A stretch of DNA of 64,000 nucleotides from a candidate division BRC1 bacterium ADurb.Bin183 (lineage in GTDB: Bacteria; Sumerlaeota; Sumerlaeia; MWCT01), in NCBI GenBank assembly GCA_002070185.1, contig MWCT01000002.1, forward strand, positions 62,001 through 126,000, given 5' to 3'. Position 1 is the first letter of the stretch; the number at the start of each line of letters is the position of its first letter. Below the pieces are notes generated by a model. The model was not told the DNA's origin. It worked only from the letters and a program-made list of their open reading frames with translations, and searched no databases. Below are positions 34,497-43,891 of the stretch, in pieces. Position numbers and translations under genes: made by a program.

Positions 34497-34688
34497 ATGG
34501 CTATGTGTGAAATTTGCGGCAAGACCCAACAGATGGGTAATCGGGTCAGCCATGCCAACAACAAGCGGAAACATGCCTTTAAGCCAAATATCCAGAAGAT
34601 TCGCGTGAAGGATGCGGCGGGAACTCCCAAACGGCAGTATGTCTGCACCCGCTGCCTGAAATCAAACAAGGTTGCCAAGGCGGTCTAA
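34497..34688 (+). CDS. rpmB: 50S ribosomal protein L28
   Basis: The 63 aa product has the L28 signature: a zinc-binding CEICG at the N-terminus, GNRVSHANNKRKHAFKPNIQ, and a C-terminal CTRCLKS. Both Cys pairs are present (zinc-containing form). GGAAGG lies nine bases before ATG 34497. It is followed by a strong terminator, so it is probably monocistronic. Interval 34371-34496 should hold its promoter; TTGACG (34421-34426) is present but no -10 sits at proper spacing. Confidence 0.96.
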   Translation: MAMCEICGKTQQMGNRVSHANNKRKHAFKPNIQKIRVKDAAGTPKRQYVCTRCLKSNKVAKAV

Positions 34689-34710
34689 TTCCTTTTTCCA
34701 GCAATTATTC

Positions 34711-34750
34711 GATACCGGCGCCATCAGCGCTGCCGGTATCGTTTCTTTTT
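34711..34750 (+). terminator. Rho-independent terminator of rpmB
   Basis: GATACCGGC (34711-34719) pairs perfectly with GCCGGTATC (34732-34740); an inner GCGC/GCGC extension is possible. The tail is GTTTCTTTTT (34741-34750). It lies 22 bp after the rpmB stop. Confidence 0.9.
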
Positions 34751-35087
34751 ATGCTCCCCCGTTTCATAAAAAATGAAAACGCTTGAATGAGCCGATGGGC
34801 GATGCAATCAAAAAATGGGAACGTTTGAGCCTGCTCATTCTTGCGACGGCGTTTTTTTATACAACCTACCGCGCATTTTTTATTTCGGTTTCGCATGATG
34901 ACGCATTGACGTTTTTTTTCATGCGTTTTAGTTTTGCGTCATCTTTTTTCTAACGGTTTGCCATGCCACAAAACAAACGCTCCTCGGTTTTTATTGATGG
35001 TTTATTTGAACGGCGTTAATTATTATTCTTGTCAATCTTTTCAAACTGGGCAACATTACTTTTTCATAATACATGCGGGAGGATTTT
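34751..35087. other. Intergenic leader region before sppA, with mutually exclusive hairpins
   Basis: No gene supported. GATGACGCA (34897-34905) pairs with TGCGTCATC (34935-34943) and is followed by TTTTTTC, a terminator-like element with a 29-nt loop. A competing short stem CGCAT (34902-34906) with ATGCG (34921-34925) shares its left arm, so two structures exclude each other. TTGTCA (35029-35034) might be a -35 for sppA, with only a weak -10 (AACATT) 17 bp downstream. Confidence 0.4.
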
Positions 35088-36089
35088 ATGCAAAAATTTA
35101 AGAGATGTATTTGGGCGGCGTTTGCCTTTTCTTTACTATTGCATGGTTGCGCCATCGTGGTCTCGCCCAGTCTTCATGGACGCAAGGGGCGATTGCGCGA
35201 GACGATGGTTCAGGAGGCGGAGGGTTTTTGGGTATTCGACAAGGTTTTAATAATGGATCTTTCCGGCGTTATTTCCGGCGAGGATTCCAGAAGTCTTTTC
35301 AGTTCTTCGAAAAACAGTCCTGAGGAAATCAAGGAAATCCTGAAAATAGTTGAGAAAGACCCGTATATTCGGGCGGTATTGCTTCGGATTGATTCGCCGG
35401 GCGGGGATATCACACCTACGGATGTTATTTATGAGGAACTTTTGGAATTTAAAAGGAAGACTAAAAAGCCGGTCATTGCCATTCTGAGCGGTGTTGCCGC
35501 TTCAGGCGGTTTTTATATTTCCATGGCGGCGGATCTTGTTTATGCCCAGCCGACAACGTTGGTTGGCAACATCGGCGTTATTGCGGTTTATCCGAAATTG
35601 GAGGGCTTGACGCAAAAAATCGGTGTGGATATGCGCGTCATCAAATCGTGCGATAAGAAGGATATCGGCTCGATGTGGCGGGATTTTTCGGCGGAGGAAA
35701 GGGAGATTCTTCAAAATATAACGACGGAGTATTATGAGAAGTTCTTAGATGTTGTGGCAGCGGGTCGCGGGAATTTGAGCAAGGAAAAGATTCGGGCGCT
35801 GGCGGATGGTCGGATTTACACCGCAAAACAGGCGCACGAAGCTGGGCTCATTGACGGGATTGCTATGCTGCCGGATGCGATTAAGTTGGCTCAGGCAAGC
35901 GCGGGCATCCGCGATGCGCGGGTGGTTATGTATCAGCGTCCGGGAGAACATAAAGAAAATATTTATTCCCAGTCTTCCGCCCTTTCCGCTGATATCGGAA
36001 ACAAGACACAGATTGGTTTGATAAATCTGGACGCGCAGGGATTGAGCATTAATCCTGCGCCGCGTTTCATGTATCTTTGGTTGCCCTGA
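35088..36089 (+). CDS. sppA: SppA-type signal peptide peptidase, lipoprotein
   Basis: ATG 35088 follows GGGAGG; an in-frame ATG at 35073 overlaps that ribosome site and is rejected. The N-terminus is a lipoprotein signal (FSLLLHGC), so the 333 aa mature protein should be lipid-anchored. The S49 fold shows LLRIDSPGGD, the nucleophile Ser in LSGVAASGGFYIS, and the Lys region SCDKKDIGSMWRDFS. It is the single-domain form, about half the size of E. coli SppA. It degrades leftover signal peptides in the membrane. It leads a plus-strand run with an ABC ATPase, dacB and a radical SAM gene. Confidence 0.9.
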   Translation: MQKFKRCIWAAFAFSLLLHGCAIVVSPSLHGRKGRLRETMVQEAEGFWVFDKVLIMDLSGVISGEDSRSLFSSSKNSPEEIKEILKIVEKDPYIRAVLLRIDSPGGDITPTDVIYEELLEFKRKTKKPVIAILSGVAASGGFYISMAADLVYAQPTTLVGNIGVIAVYPKLEGLTQKIGVDMRVIKSCDKKDIGSMWRDFSAEEREILQNITTEYYEKFLDVVAAGRGNLSKEKIRALADGRIYTAKQAHEAGLIDGIAMLPDAIKLAQASAGIRDARVVMYQRPGEHKENIYSQSSALSADIGNKTQIGLINLDAQGLSINPAPRFMYLWLP

Positions 36090-36113
36090 TAATCTGCGGA
36101 GAATAAATAGCTA

Positions 36114-37049
36114 ATGGGCGATAAAGAGGAAATCATTCGAGTCGAAGGGCTAGTCAAACGATTTGGCAAGCGATACGCCGTCAGGGATCTTTCGTTCTGC
36201 GTTGAACGCGGGGATTTGTTCGGCTTCCTTGGACCGAATGGAGCGGGAAAGAGCACGACCTTATACATCCTGCTTGGATTGATAAGAGCGGATGCGGGAC
36301 AGGCGGCGATATTCGGCAGACCGCCTTCCGATTTGGACGGGGCGCGCCGGCGCGTCGGCGCGTTGATTGAATCGGCGGCTTTTTATCCGCATCTGACGGC
36401 GCAAAAAAATCTTGAGATGAGCGCGCGTCTTTTAGGAGAAGACGCCATCAAGACAGTGCCTGCGGTTTTGGAACAGATGGGGCTTGCCGATGCTGCCAAT
36501 CTGAAAGTGCGGCATTATTCGAGCGGGATGCGCCAGCGTTTGGGTATTGCGCGGGCGCTTTTGGGTTCGCCGGATCTTTTGATTCTTGACGAGCCTACCA
36601 ATGGGCTTGACCCTGAGGGCAAAGAGGCGGCGTGGCGGATTCTTGAAGATTTCACTCAAAAACAGGGAAAGACGGCGCTTATATCAAGCCATCTTCTCCA
36701 CGAGGTTGAGGAAGCCTGCAATCGTGTTTGCGTGATTCGCGAGGGCGAGGCGGTTGCCTGCGGCGAAGTGGAAAATCTTTTAGCGCCGGATACCCGCCAA
36801 TTGGATGTTGTTTGCGAGGATAGCGATTCAGCCGAGCGTCTGAGAGAATTAATCGGGGCTGTGGATTGGCTGGAGGAACTGCAGGGCGGGCGCGCTGGTG
36901 AGAGGCGCATGCGATTATCCTGCCGTGGAAGACGCGCCGCGGATCTGTCGCAATTTTTGATTCAAAATAATATTCGACTTGAAGAGTTCACTCCCGTCCG
37001 CCAATCCCTTAATGATTTCTTTTTGAACCTGACGGGGAATAAAAAATAA
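36114..37049 (+). CDS. ABC transporter ATP-binding protein (CcmA/DrrA type), no adjacent permease
   Basis: The 311 aa protein has Walker A GPNGAGKST, Q-loop/A-loop context, signature YSSGMRQRLG, Walker B LLILDEPTNGLDP and switch SSHLL. The C-terminal 90 residues carry the extra domain of the DrrA/NatA-type exporters (SDSAERLRELIGAV, then EEFTPVRQSLNDFFLNLTG). Such ATPases work with a separate membrane subunit, usually the next gene, but here dacB follows after 20 bp. The permease must be elsewhere or lost. Exported substrate unknown. Confidence 0.92.
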   Translation: MGDKEEIIRVEGLVKRFGKRYAVRDLSFCVERGDLFGFLGPNGAGKSTTLYILLGLIRADAGQAAIFGRPPSDLDGARRRVGALIESAAFYPHLTAQKNLEMSARLLGEDAIKTVPAVLEQMGLADAANLKVRHYSSGMRQRLGIARALLGSPDLLILDEPTNGLDPEGKEAAWRILEDFTQKQGKTALISSHLLHEVEEACNRVCVIREGEAVACGEVENLLAPDTRQLDVVCEDSDSAERLRELIGAVDWLEELQGGRAGERRMRLSCRGRRAADLSQFLIQNNIRLEEFTPVRQSLNDFFLNLTGNKK

Positions 37050-37069
37050 TTTTTTTGCAGGGTGGTCTC

Positions 37070-38587
37070 ATGAAAAGGTTATTCACAATCGGGGGTTCAT
37101 TAATTTTAATGACGATTATAACCGCCGCCATTCCCGCTGCGGATATGACGGCTGCCATCACAAAAAACCAGCTTCGGCAGAATATCGAGAAAATTCTTTC
37201 AAGAGACGATGTAGCCTCCGCGACTGTTGGGGTTTGCATTCTTGCGGGAGACACGGGCGATATTCTTTATGAGAAAAACGGCGAGGTTCCATTGAAGCCC
37301 GCATCGTGCAACAAACTTCAAGTAACCGCTGCGGCGCTGCATTTTCTTGGTCCGGATTACACATATAAGACATCTCTTCAGATTACCGGCAAGATCCGCA
37401 ACAAGACGCTGGTAGGCGATGTGATTGTCAGCGGCAGCGGAGATCCGAGCATTTCAGGTCGTTTTGGCAAGGATAAATCAGACAACACAGCCATCTTTCG
37501 CGACTGGGCAAAAGCCTTAAAACGGATGGGTATTGAGAAAATCGAAGGGAACATCGTCGGCGATGATGATTACTTCGGCGACGACACCTTTGGGCAGGGG
37601 TGGTCGCCCAATTCGCGAGGCAGCTGGTTTTCCGCCGAGGTATCCGCGTTATCCTTCAATGATAATTGCGTGGATGTGGTATGGAGCGGAAACGGCGCCG
37701 TCGGCAAAACCGCTCCTTATAAACTTAACCCTCCGACGAGTTATGTCAAAATCACAAACGAGGTTCGAATCGGCAAAAAAGGAACGGATAAGACGTCTTC
37801 ATTCCATCGCAAGGATAAATCAAATGAGATTGTGGCGCGGGGGATGATTCCTAAAGGCGGCACGATGAGCGATTCGGCGGCGGTGTATAATCCAACGCAT
37901 TATTTTGTTAGCGTATTGAAGGAGACGCTGGAGAAGGAGCGCATTCCGGTTATGGGAAAGGCGATTGATTTGGATGATGAGCCGGTGTTGAAAAAAGCGC
38001 TCCAAGAGGATCCGCCAACCACCACAGTTGCCACATACGAATCGCCGCGTTTGATAGTTCTCCTTGATACGGTGAACACAAACAGCCAGAACCTTTTTGC
38101 GGAGCTCATACTTAAAACCATTGGGAAAAAAATCAAAGGAGAAGGGACGTTTCTCGCGTCTTCTGAGGCGGTCATGGAGTTCCTGCGTAAAGAAAAATTG
38201 TGGGATAACGGCTCTCTGATTATTGACGGCTCGGGCTTATCTCATCTAAATCGCGCCTCTGCGCATCAGCTTGCATGTGTTCTGCGATATATGAGCCGGC
38301 AGCCTTGGTGGAAGGATGTTCTTGGGACGATGCCACGCGGTCAGATGAAGGGTTATCTAAAAAAATGTTTTGGCGAGAGCGCAGAATCAAGGGAAATCGG
38401 CAAACGAATCTACGGAAAAACGGGCAATATCAGCGGGGTGATTGGGCTTTCCGGCGTGGTTTACAACGAGAACAACCGCGAGATATTTTACAGCGTTCTT
38501 ATCAATAATTACCGTGGGTCAACTCAACGGGGGCGCGAAATAGGAGACGCCATCGCCTTTGAGGCGGCTCGCTCCCGGCTTCCATAA
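37070..38587 (+). CDS. dacB: D-alanyl-D-alanine carboxypeptidase/endopeptidase, PBP4 class
   Basis: ATG 37070 gives a 505 aa protein with a signal peptide (LFTIGGSLILMTIITAAIPAA). Class C PBP motifs are complete: the Ser nucleophile in KPASCNK (S-x-x-K), DGSGLSHLN and the KTG triad in RIYGKTGNISG. GSGDPSISG in the inserted domain is also typical. It trims peptidoglycan stem peptides in the periplasm. It is linked with the ABC ATPase (20 bp) and precedes a radical SAM gene by 21 bp. A second, altered paralogue lies at 62576-64000. Confidence 0.93.
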   Translation: MKRLFTIGGSLILMTIITAAIPAADMTAAITKNQLRQNIEKILSRDDVASATVGVCILAGDTGDILYEKNGEVPLKPASCNKLQVTAAALHFLGPDYTYKTSLQITGKIRNKTLVGDVIVSGSGDPSISGRFGKDKSDNTAIFRDWAKALKRMGIEKIEGNIVGDDDYFGDDTFGQGWSPNSRGSWFSAEVSALSFNDNCVDVVWSGNGAVGKTAPYKLNPPTSYVKITNEVRIGKKGTDKTSSFHRKDKSNEIVARGMIPKGGTMSDSAAVYNPTHYFVSVLKETLEKERIPVMGKAIDLDDEPVLKKALQEDPPTTTVATYESPRLIVLLDTVNTNSQNLFAELILKTIGKKIKGEGTFLASSEAVMEFLRKEKLWDNGSLIIDGSGLSHLNRASAHQLACVLRYMSRQPWWKDVLGTMPRGQMKGYLKKCFGESAESREIGKRIYGKTGNISGVIGLSGVVYNENNREIFYSVLINNYRGSTQRGREIGDAIAFEAARSRLP

Positions 38588-38608
38588 ATCCAAGTTGCAG
38601 GTAATAAT

Positions 38609-39844
38609 ATGCTGGGCTGGCAATTTCTTACGGAGGAAAACCGCCGAACCATTCTGCGGGGCATTCGCGAGGGCGCCCCATTTGGGGGTCCTTATCATTT
38701 AGAATTTGACTGGTGCGATCCCTGCAATCTCCACTGTTTTTTTTGCAATAATAAAAATCGCAATCAGAACGGCAAATTTCTTTCTTATGAAACCATTCGC
38801 TCTATTCTTGATGAGACTTCGCCGGACTTGCATAGCGTGAGGCTTTCAGGCGGCGGCGAGCCGCTGTTCCACAAACACATCCATAAAATTCTCGACCTTT
38901 TGTGCGAGCGGAAGATTATCATTGATAACTTCACCACAAACGGCGTTTTGCTATCGCCGGAAATTACCGACAGTCTGACTCGCATGAGGGTGAATGAGGT
39001 TATTGTTTCGTTAAATTATCCCGACGCCGCCTCTTACAGCGAAGAAATGGGCACGCTTCCGCAAAATTTTGATCGGGTTGTGAAAAACGTGGAATATCTT
39101 TCGCAAAAACGGCGTGGCAAAAATTCAGATTCATCCATTAAAATCACATTACAGTTTTTAATTTGCGGCAGGACTGCTTTTGATATTCCGCGTATGGTGA
39201 AACTTGGAAACCGATTGGGCGTGGATTATATTTATCTGCGCGGGATTTCGGGAATCGAACCGTCAAAACGCATCGCCGAAAAGGACAAGGAGCGCGTCAA
39301 GGAGGATTTGCGTCAGGCACTGATTGACGACGCGCGCCAACGGCGGCTCATTGTTAACCTTGTGGATGAAGGGCTTGACCCTTTTTATTGCGAGGCGATG
39401 CATGAGGTCTATGCCATTCGAGAAGAGCCGTATCCTTCGCCCATCCGCGCAAACAACGAGTATTGCTATATGCCTTATTATTCGGCTGCGATTCGGGGGG
39501 ATGGCGGGGTTTATCCCTGCTGCATGCTCATTAATGACGGAGGCAGCGAACCTTTGGGGAATGTGAACGAGCAAGGCATCAAGGAGATTTGGCGCGGCAA
39601 GGCGTTTGCTATTTTCCGAAAAGAGATGGAAACGGTGCAAATCATGCGTCCGCCTTTGGATGTAAAAAAATGCGGGTTTCGCGCAATATTTGACGTCTGC
39701 GCCACGCATTACGGATGCCCTATCACATGGAATCTCTGCGATGCCGATTTTTACCAAAAGGCTGAAGCGATTCACCGCTCTAAAAGGAATAGCCTGCGCG
39801 GTTTATTTCTGCGGGCGCGCAAAAAACTTCACCGTTTTTTTTGA
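38609..39844 (+). CDS. Radical SAM/SPASM domain protein
   Basis: The 411 aa product has the radical SAM cluster motif in WCDPCNLHCFFCNN (C-x3-C-x2-C), then LSGGGEPLFH and NFTTNGVLLS. The C-terminal SPASM part shows CYMPYYSAAIRGDGGVYPCC and later Cys residues (KKCGFRAIFDVCATHYGC) for extra iron-sulfur clusters. Such enzymes act on peptides, proteins or small molecules; the substrate is not visible, and no precursor peptide is seen nearby. GCAGG precedes ATG 38609. The 3' end overlaps the opposite-strand GT-C-like gene by 16 bp. Confidence 0.9.
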   Translation: MLGWQFLTEENRRTILRGIREGAPFGGPYHLEFDWCDPCNLHCFFCNNKNRNQNGKFLSYETIRSILDETSPDLHSVRLSGGGEPLFHKHIHKILDLLCERKIIIDNFTTNGVLLSPEITDSLTRMRVNEVIVSLNYPDAASYSEEMGTLPQNFDRVVKNVEYLSQKRRGKNSDSSIKITLQFLICGRTAFDIPRMVKLGNRLGVDYIYLRGISGIEPSKRIAEKDKERVKEDLRQALIDDARQRRLIVNLVDEGLDPFYCEAMHEVYAIREEPYPSPIRANNEYCYMPYYSAAIRGDGGVYPCCMLINDGGSEPLGNVNEQGIKEIWRGKAFAIFRKEMETVQIMRPPLDVKKCGFRAIFDVCATHYGCPITWNLCDADFYQKAEAIHRSKRNSLRGLFLRARKKLHRFF

Positions 39845-41940
39845 GCCGCATCCAACTCAATCTCCGTCCAGTTCAGTCCATAAACCATAACCCCTAAAAT
39901 GGATGTGTCCTTTGATACTCCCGGCTCTTCATGTGCGGGGATATGCAGGCTATGGTGTTGAATGGAAACGGTGCTGACATAGTTGTGTCCCACAACTTCA
40001 GCAGGGACAATCATTTCCCATGTTTGGAAGCTTTGTTTTTGGCTCCAAACATATTTCAATCTTCGATTGTTGACCCAGACGGTTTGTCGTCCGGGATAAA
40101 TGCTGACCATCTCAATTGCGAGTTTGTAAGAGGTGTTTGGTTTGCACGGCAAAAAAATCTGTGAGATACTCCGATTTGTCCATCGGAATGGTATTTTGTA
40201 TGACGGGTCTTTCGGGTCAGTCATCCACTCGCTTATGCGCCAGCCGTTGCCAAGCAGTTTTTCATCCCTTGTGTCGTCGCCGATGGCAACGTCTAAAACC
40301 GGCGGGGTGTCTGCAAGGAAGGCGTTTTTTTCCCGCGTATATGCCTTTGAATATATAAGGCAGAGGCAGATGCCGGCGGCAAAAAAAAGCGGGAAAAGCC
40401 ATCCCGCCGGGGCGCTTATCCATGATTTTTTTTCTCCATCCATACGCCGGCTGAAGATATAAAGGGCAAGGAAAGCCAATGGGATGGCAATTAGCAAAAA
40501 TTGAAGATATTTTTTCATGGGGTCATAAAGGAAAAGTTTCCCGCGGCGGATCGTATTTCTATCAACAAACCAAACATCAAAGAAACTGAACCCCTGTAAA
40601 TCCATAGCATCGTGAGGTCGCGGATTATCTGGACGGACGGTCATTAAAAAAGTCGGGTCATAGATAAAATAATGGGTGTTGCCTGTAAGAAATCGTTCGA
40701 TGGTTGAAAAGAGAAGGGCGCAGTTAAATGTTGTGTGGGAGAGGCGGGGGTTGTAGCGGATATTTTCCATCGAGGAGAGTTGCCGCCATTTGAGGCATTC
40801 GGGTTGCGCCTCGTAATTCAGAGCGGTTCCCAATATCTGAACGGCGAGTCCCATGACGGCAAGAAAGATGATTGCCGTTCGCGCCGCAATATTCAACCGC
40901 CGGAATTCGCGAACCATTATACCCATCGGCAACATGGTGAGAGGGACAAGATAGTGGAGCTTGCGCGGTCCCCAAGATTCATCAGTCCATATCCACATCA
41001 GGGAATGAAAAAGAAAGCCGGAGGCGAAAATCAAAACCCAGAGCATTGTCAAGCGTCGGTTCTCGCGAAAGAATGGACGCAGATAAAACACCGCCGCAAT
41101 CAGCAAGGGGTTATAGATAAAAATGCTTTTGCCGCTGCTGAACAAAAAACCGAACAAGGGCTGCCAAATCGGCACTGTTTTTGATTCGTATTCAAGATTA
41201 TATCGTTCCCCAATAATCCATCCGTTATAGCGCAGGCGGTTATGAATCAGGAGCAGGATTATTATAGCGCAAAAAGGAATCAAGAAATGAAGAGATGCAT
41301 TAAGCCATTCTTTACGGCGTTCCCGTTCGCTCAAAATATCATAAATCAAAAATAGAATTATCGCTCCTGACGCGACAAAGCCATAAAGTTTTGTGAGCAT
41401 AATCAGTCCGGCGCCCATGCCTGCCAGAGCCAGATACTTTTTATCCCGCCGCCCAATCCAGCGGATTATCATCCAGACGGAAAAAAGAATCCAAAGAGAA
41501 TGCTGGAGTTCCATCCCCATCTTGGAATAGGGCAAGTGCATAGTTGTGAATGCAAGAAGCAGGGCGAGCGATGCGGCAAGGCGCGCCGAGCCATATAAAT
41601 CAAGCGCCATAAAATAGAATATCAGACAAATCAGGGAGGCGGCAAAGGGCAGGGCGTGGATGACGACAAAGTTTCTGAGTGTGTTTTCATAATCGCCGGC
41701 GATAACATTTGAAAGCAATTCAAAAGGCATATAGAAGATAATATCCACAATTCCGGCGGGGGTGTGGACATGGCTATAGCCCAGATACATCAGCTGGCGC
41801 GCATAATTTGCGCTTGCCTCCTCATAACCATAAAAGGCTTTTGAAAGAGTCAGGGAATAGACTAAAAAACAAACCGCCAAAATAGAAAGCGCCGTCAGAC
41901 GTTTTAACCAGATTTCCCTGTTTGAAATAATTGCCTTCAT
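39829..41940 (-). CDS. Polytopic GT-C/GT39-like glycosyltransferase
   Basis: A 703 aa membrane protein with about eleven helices in the first 500 residues and a C-terminal soluble beta-rich part (VLDVAIGDDTRDEKLL to QHHSLHIPAHEEPG). The first external loop (FYGYEEASANYARQLMYLG) holds acidic residues as in GT39/GT-C enzymes, though the Asp-Glu motif is weak. The end overlaps the radical SAM gene. The 170 aa anchored protein starts 14 bp upstream on the same strand. Sugar and acceptor unknown. Confidence 0.7.
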   Translation of the reverse strand: MKAIISNREIWLKRLTALSILAVCFLVYSLTLSKAFYGYEEASANYARQLMYLGYSHVHTPAGIVDIIFYMPFELLSNVIAGDYENTLRNFVVIHALPFAASLICLIFYFMALDLYGSARLAASLALLLAFTTMHLPYSKMGMELQHSLWILFSVWMIIRWIGRRDKKYLALAGMGAGLIMLTKLYGFVASGAIILFLIYDILSERERRKEWLNASLHFLIPFCAIIILLLIHNRLRYNGWIIGERYNLEYESKTVPIWQPLFGFLFSSGKSIFIYNPLLIAAVFYLRPFFRENRRLTMLWVLIFASGFLFHSLMWIWTDESWGPRKLHYLVPLTMLPMGIMVREFRRLNIAARTAIIFLAVMGLAVQILGTALNYEAQPECLKWRQLSSMENIRYNPRLSHTTFNCALLFSTIERFLTGNTHYFIYDPTFLMTVRPDNPRPHDAMDLQGFSFFDVWFVDRNTIRRGKLFLYDPMKKYLQFLLIAIPLAFLALYIFSRRMDGEKKSWISAPAGWLFPLFFAAGICLCLIYSKAYTREKNAFLADTPPVLDVAIGDDTRDEKLLGNGWRISEWMTDPKDPSYKIPFRWTNRSISQIFLPCKPNTSYKLAIEMVSIYPGRQTVWVNNRRLKYVWSQKQSFQTWEMIVPAEVVGHNYVSTVSIQHHSLHIPAHEEPGVSKDTSILGVMVYGLNWTEIELDAAQKKR

Positions 41941-41954
41941 AAATTTTTCTCTGC

Positions 41955-42467
41955 TCAGAATTTGCGTCCTTCCAGCGTCAGCTCAATGCGAATCAAACGC
42001 GGGCGCTCCTCTTCAAAAATAAACAACGCCTTAACCTCGCCCGGCGAATACCCAGGCAACCCGCCGGAAAGCGGGATGCGGTTATAGACCCCCGAACCGG
42101 TATAGTATCCGGTATATTCGAAATTGCTTGCGACCGAATATGAGCCGTCTCCATTAGATGCGACATGCAAATCAAGGAGCCGAACATGAAGCCCTTCGGC
42201 ATTATCAAGAAATTGATGGGCAATGTCCAGCGCCTCAGCGGAATTCTTGCCAATCGAACCGGCATAATCGGCGGCGAGGATTTCATCCATTGCGGGAAAG
42301 TTCTTATCCACCAAAGCGCGAACCGCTTCCTCGAACCTTCTGCCGACCTTGCGCTCCGGCGAGAGCGGCTTTTTTTTTGACGCAATAACAACCGCCGCCA
42401 AAATCAGAATAACAAAGACTCCTGTGCTAATGATGATATAAACAAAATGCTTTTGTTTCCTTATCAC
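41955..42467 (-). CDS. Membrane-anchored NTF2/SnoaL-like protein
   Basis: A GTG start at 42467 gives 170 aa: one N-terminal helix (FVYIIISTGVFVILILAAVVIAS), then a 140-residue domain of alternating helices and strands (RRFEEAVRALVDKNFPAMDEI, then SVASNFEYTGYYTG and KALFIFEEERPRLIRIELTLEG) that resembles the NTF2-like cone fold. The fold assignment is by pattern only. It probably faces the periplasm and is likely co-transcribed with the GT-C-like gene that follows by 14 bp. Confidence 0.55.
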   Translation of the reverse strand: MIRKQKHFVYIIISTGVFVILILAAVVIASKKKPLSPERKVGRRFEEAVRALVDKNFPAMDEILAADYAGSIGKNSAEALDIAHQFLDNAEGLHVRLLDLHVASNGDGSYSVASNFEYTGYYTGSGVYNRIPLSGGLPGYSPGEVKALFIFEEERPRLIRIELTLEGRKF

Positions 42468-42583
42468 TTGACGCGCCCGATTTTCAGAGCATACGAAGAA
42501 AAAGATTTTTCATAAGAAAAACAAATCTTCTTTGCCAATTTCGCAAACGTGAATCAATGATAATTTGAGGGTTTATACGTCTC

Positions 42584-43891
42584 TTGGATATAAAGAATTT
42601 TAAATTGCCGCCTTCGCTGGTGGGCAAGGTTCATCGGGGGGATCTTTTCTTTGAGAAAAAAAACTCCCGCGCCGGCGATGATTTTATCTTGAAAAACCTG
42701 ACGCATGCCGAGCGTATCACGGCGGAGGACGGCGCTTTTGTATTAAGGAGGATTTGCATTTCATTTGAGACCGGAAAAAGCCCCGAGGGTTACAGCCTTG
42801 CCGGATGCGGGCATCCGGAAGATTTGACAACTGACGCCCTTTCCGCGCTTGCTGGAGCCGCTGAATGGCAGTCTGATAATCTTCCGCGTCTGCTTTTTCT
42901 CGACCTTGAGACCACGGGACTTGCCGGCGGCACGGGGACGTTTCCTTTTCTTTGCGGCATTGGTTTTTTTGATAATAACTGTTTCGTCATCGAACAGTTT
43001 TTTATGGAGGATTATCCGCAAGAGGCGTTCATGTTGCGTCATCTTGCAGAGCGAATCAAACATGCCGATACCATTGTGAGCTTCAACGGCAAGACGTTCG
43101 ATGTTCCGCTTCTTTCAACTCGGTTTATCAATAATCGGATGCGGGTCAATCTGGAGCTGCCGCATATTGATTTGCTGCATCCTTCGAGGCGTCTTTGGAA
43201 AGGGTTTCTCCCGGATTGCCGTCTGGAGACGATTGAGCAGAAGCGGTTCGGAATACGGCGTATGCGAGATGTGGAGAGCAGCCTTATCCCGATGATATAT
43301 TTCAATTATGTGCGCGGACATCATCAGGAACGGATTTTGCCGGTCTTCGACCATAACGCCCAGGATATTGCAACACTTGGCGCGCTTCTTTCCTTTTTTT
43401 GCCGCCTGATTTCAGGCGGGGTTTATGAGGGGCTGAACCAACCGCTTGAACTTTGGGGGCTGGGGCGGCTCTTTATGAAAATGAGCAGGATGGAACAGGC
43501 GGCGTCCTGCCTCTGCCGAGCGTTGGATATTTGCGATGATAGGGCGCTGCTCCCCCATCTGCTTTTTCACGCGGGGATGTTATACAAAAAGATGGGACGA
43601 TATGAACAGGCGCTGCAAGCATGGGAGAGGCTTTTGCAAACGAGTTCAACGCAGCGAATCATCGGGGCGATTGAGATAGCCAAATATTACGAGCATCAGG
43701 CAGGGAACCCGCAACGCGCCCGAGAGGTCATTCTTCAAGTCGTACATGGGACGAGCGTTTCCGATGAATTGACCTCCTACATTCAGGGGTTTTCATCGGG
43801 AACTCAAATGGAGTTTACTCCGGAAATAGAAAAGCGTTTGCGCCGTCTTGAAAAGAAAATGGGATTATTTGATGATGGCGGGGTTGCATAG
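42584..43891 (+). CDS. YprB-type RNase H-like exonuclease with C-terminal TPRs
   Basis: A 435 aa product starting at a TTG (42584); the Shine-Dalgarno is weak (GAGG 14 bases upstream). The DEDD exonuclease residues are visible: FLDLETTGL, SFNGKTFDVPLL, and HNAQDI. In this group (B. subtilis YprB) the domain acts on nucleic acids; the substrate is not established. Residues about 290-430 are TPR-like helices (RALLPHLLFHAGMLYKKMGR). The final 27 bp overlap the 3' end of the opposite-strand dodecin gene. Confidence 0.8.
   Translation: MDIKNFKLPPSLVGKVHRGDLFFEKKNSRAGDDFILKNLTHAERITAEDGAFVLRRICISFETGKSPEGYSLAGCGHPEDLTTDALSALAGAAEWQSDNLPRLLFLDLETTGLAGGTGTFPFLCGIGFFDNNCFVIEQFFMEDYPQEAFMLRHLAERIKHADTIVSFNGKTFDVPLLSTRFINNRMRVNLELPHIDLLHPSRRLWKGFLPDCRLETIEQKRFGIRRMRDVESSLIPMIYFNYVRGHHQERILPVFDHNAQDIATLGALLSFFCRLISGGVYEGLNQPLELWGLGRLFMKMSRMEQAASCLCRALDICDDRALLPHLLFHAGMLYKKMGRYEQALQAWERLLQTSSTQRIIGAIEIAKYYEHQAGNPQRAREVILQVVHGTSVSDELTSYIQGFSSGTQMEFTPEIEKRLRRLEKKMGLFDDGGVA

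Noticed and set aside
34705..34896. 63-codon minus-strand frame after rpmB
   Set aside because: Overlaps the rpmB terminator hairpin and has no recognisable features.
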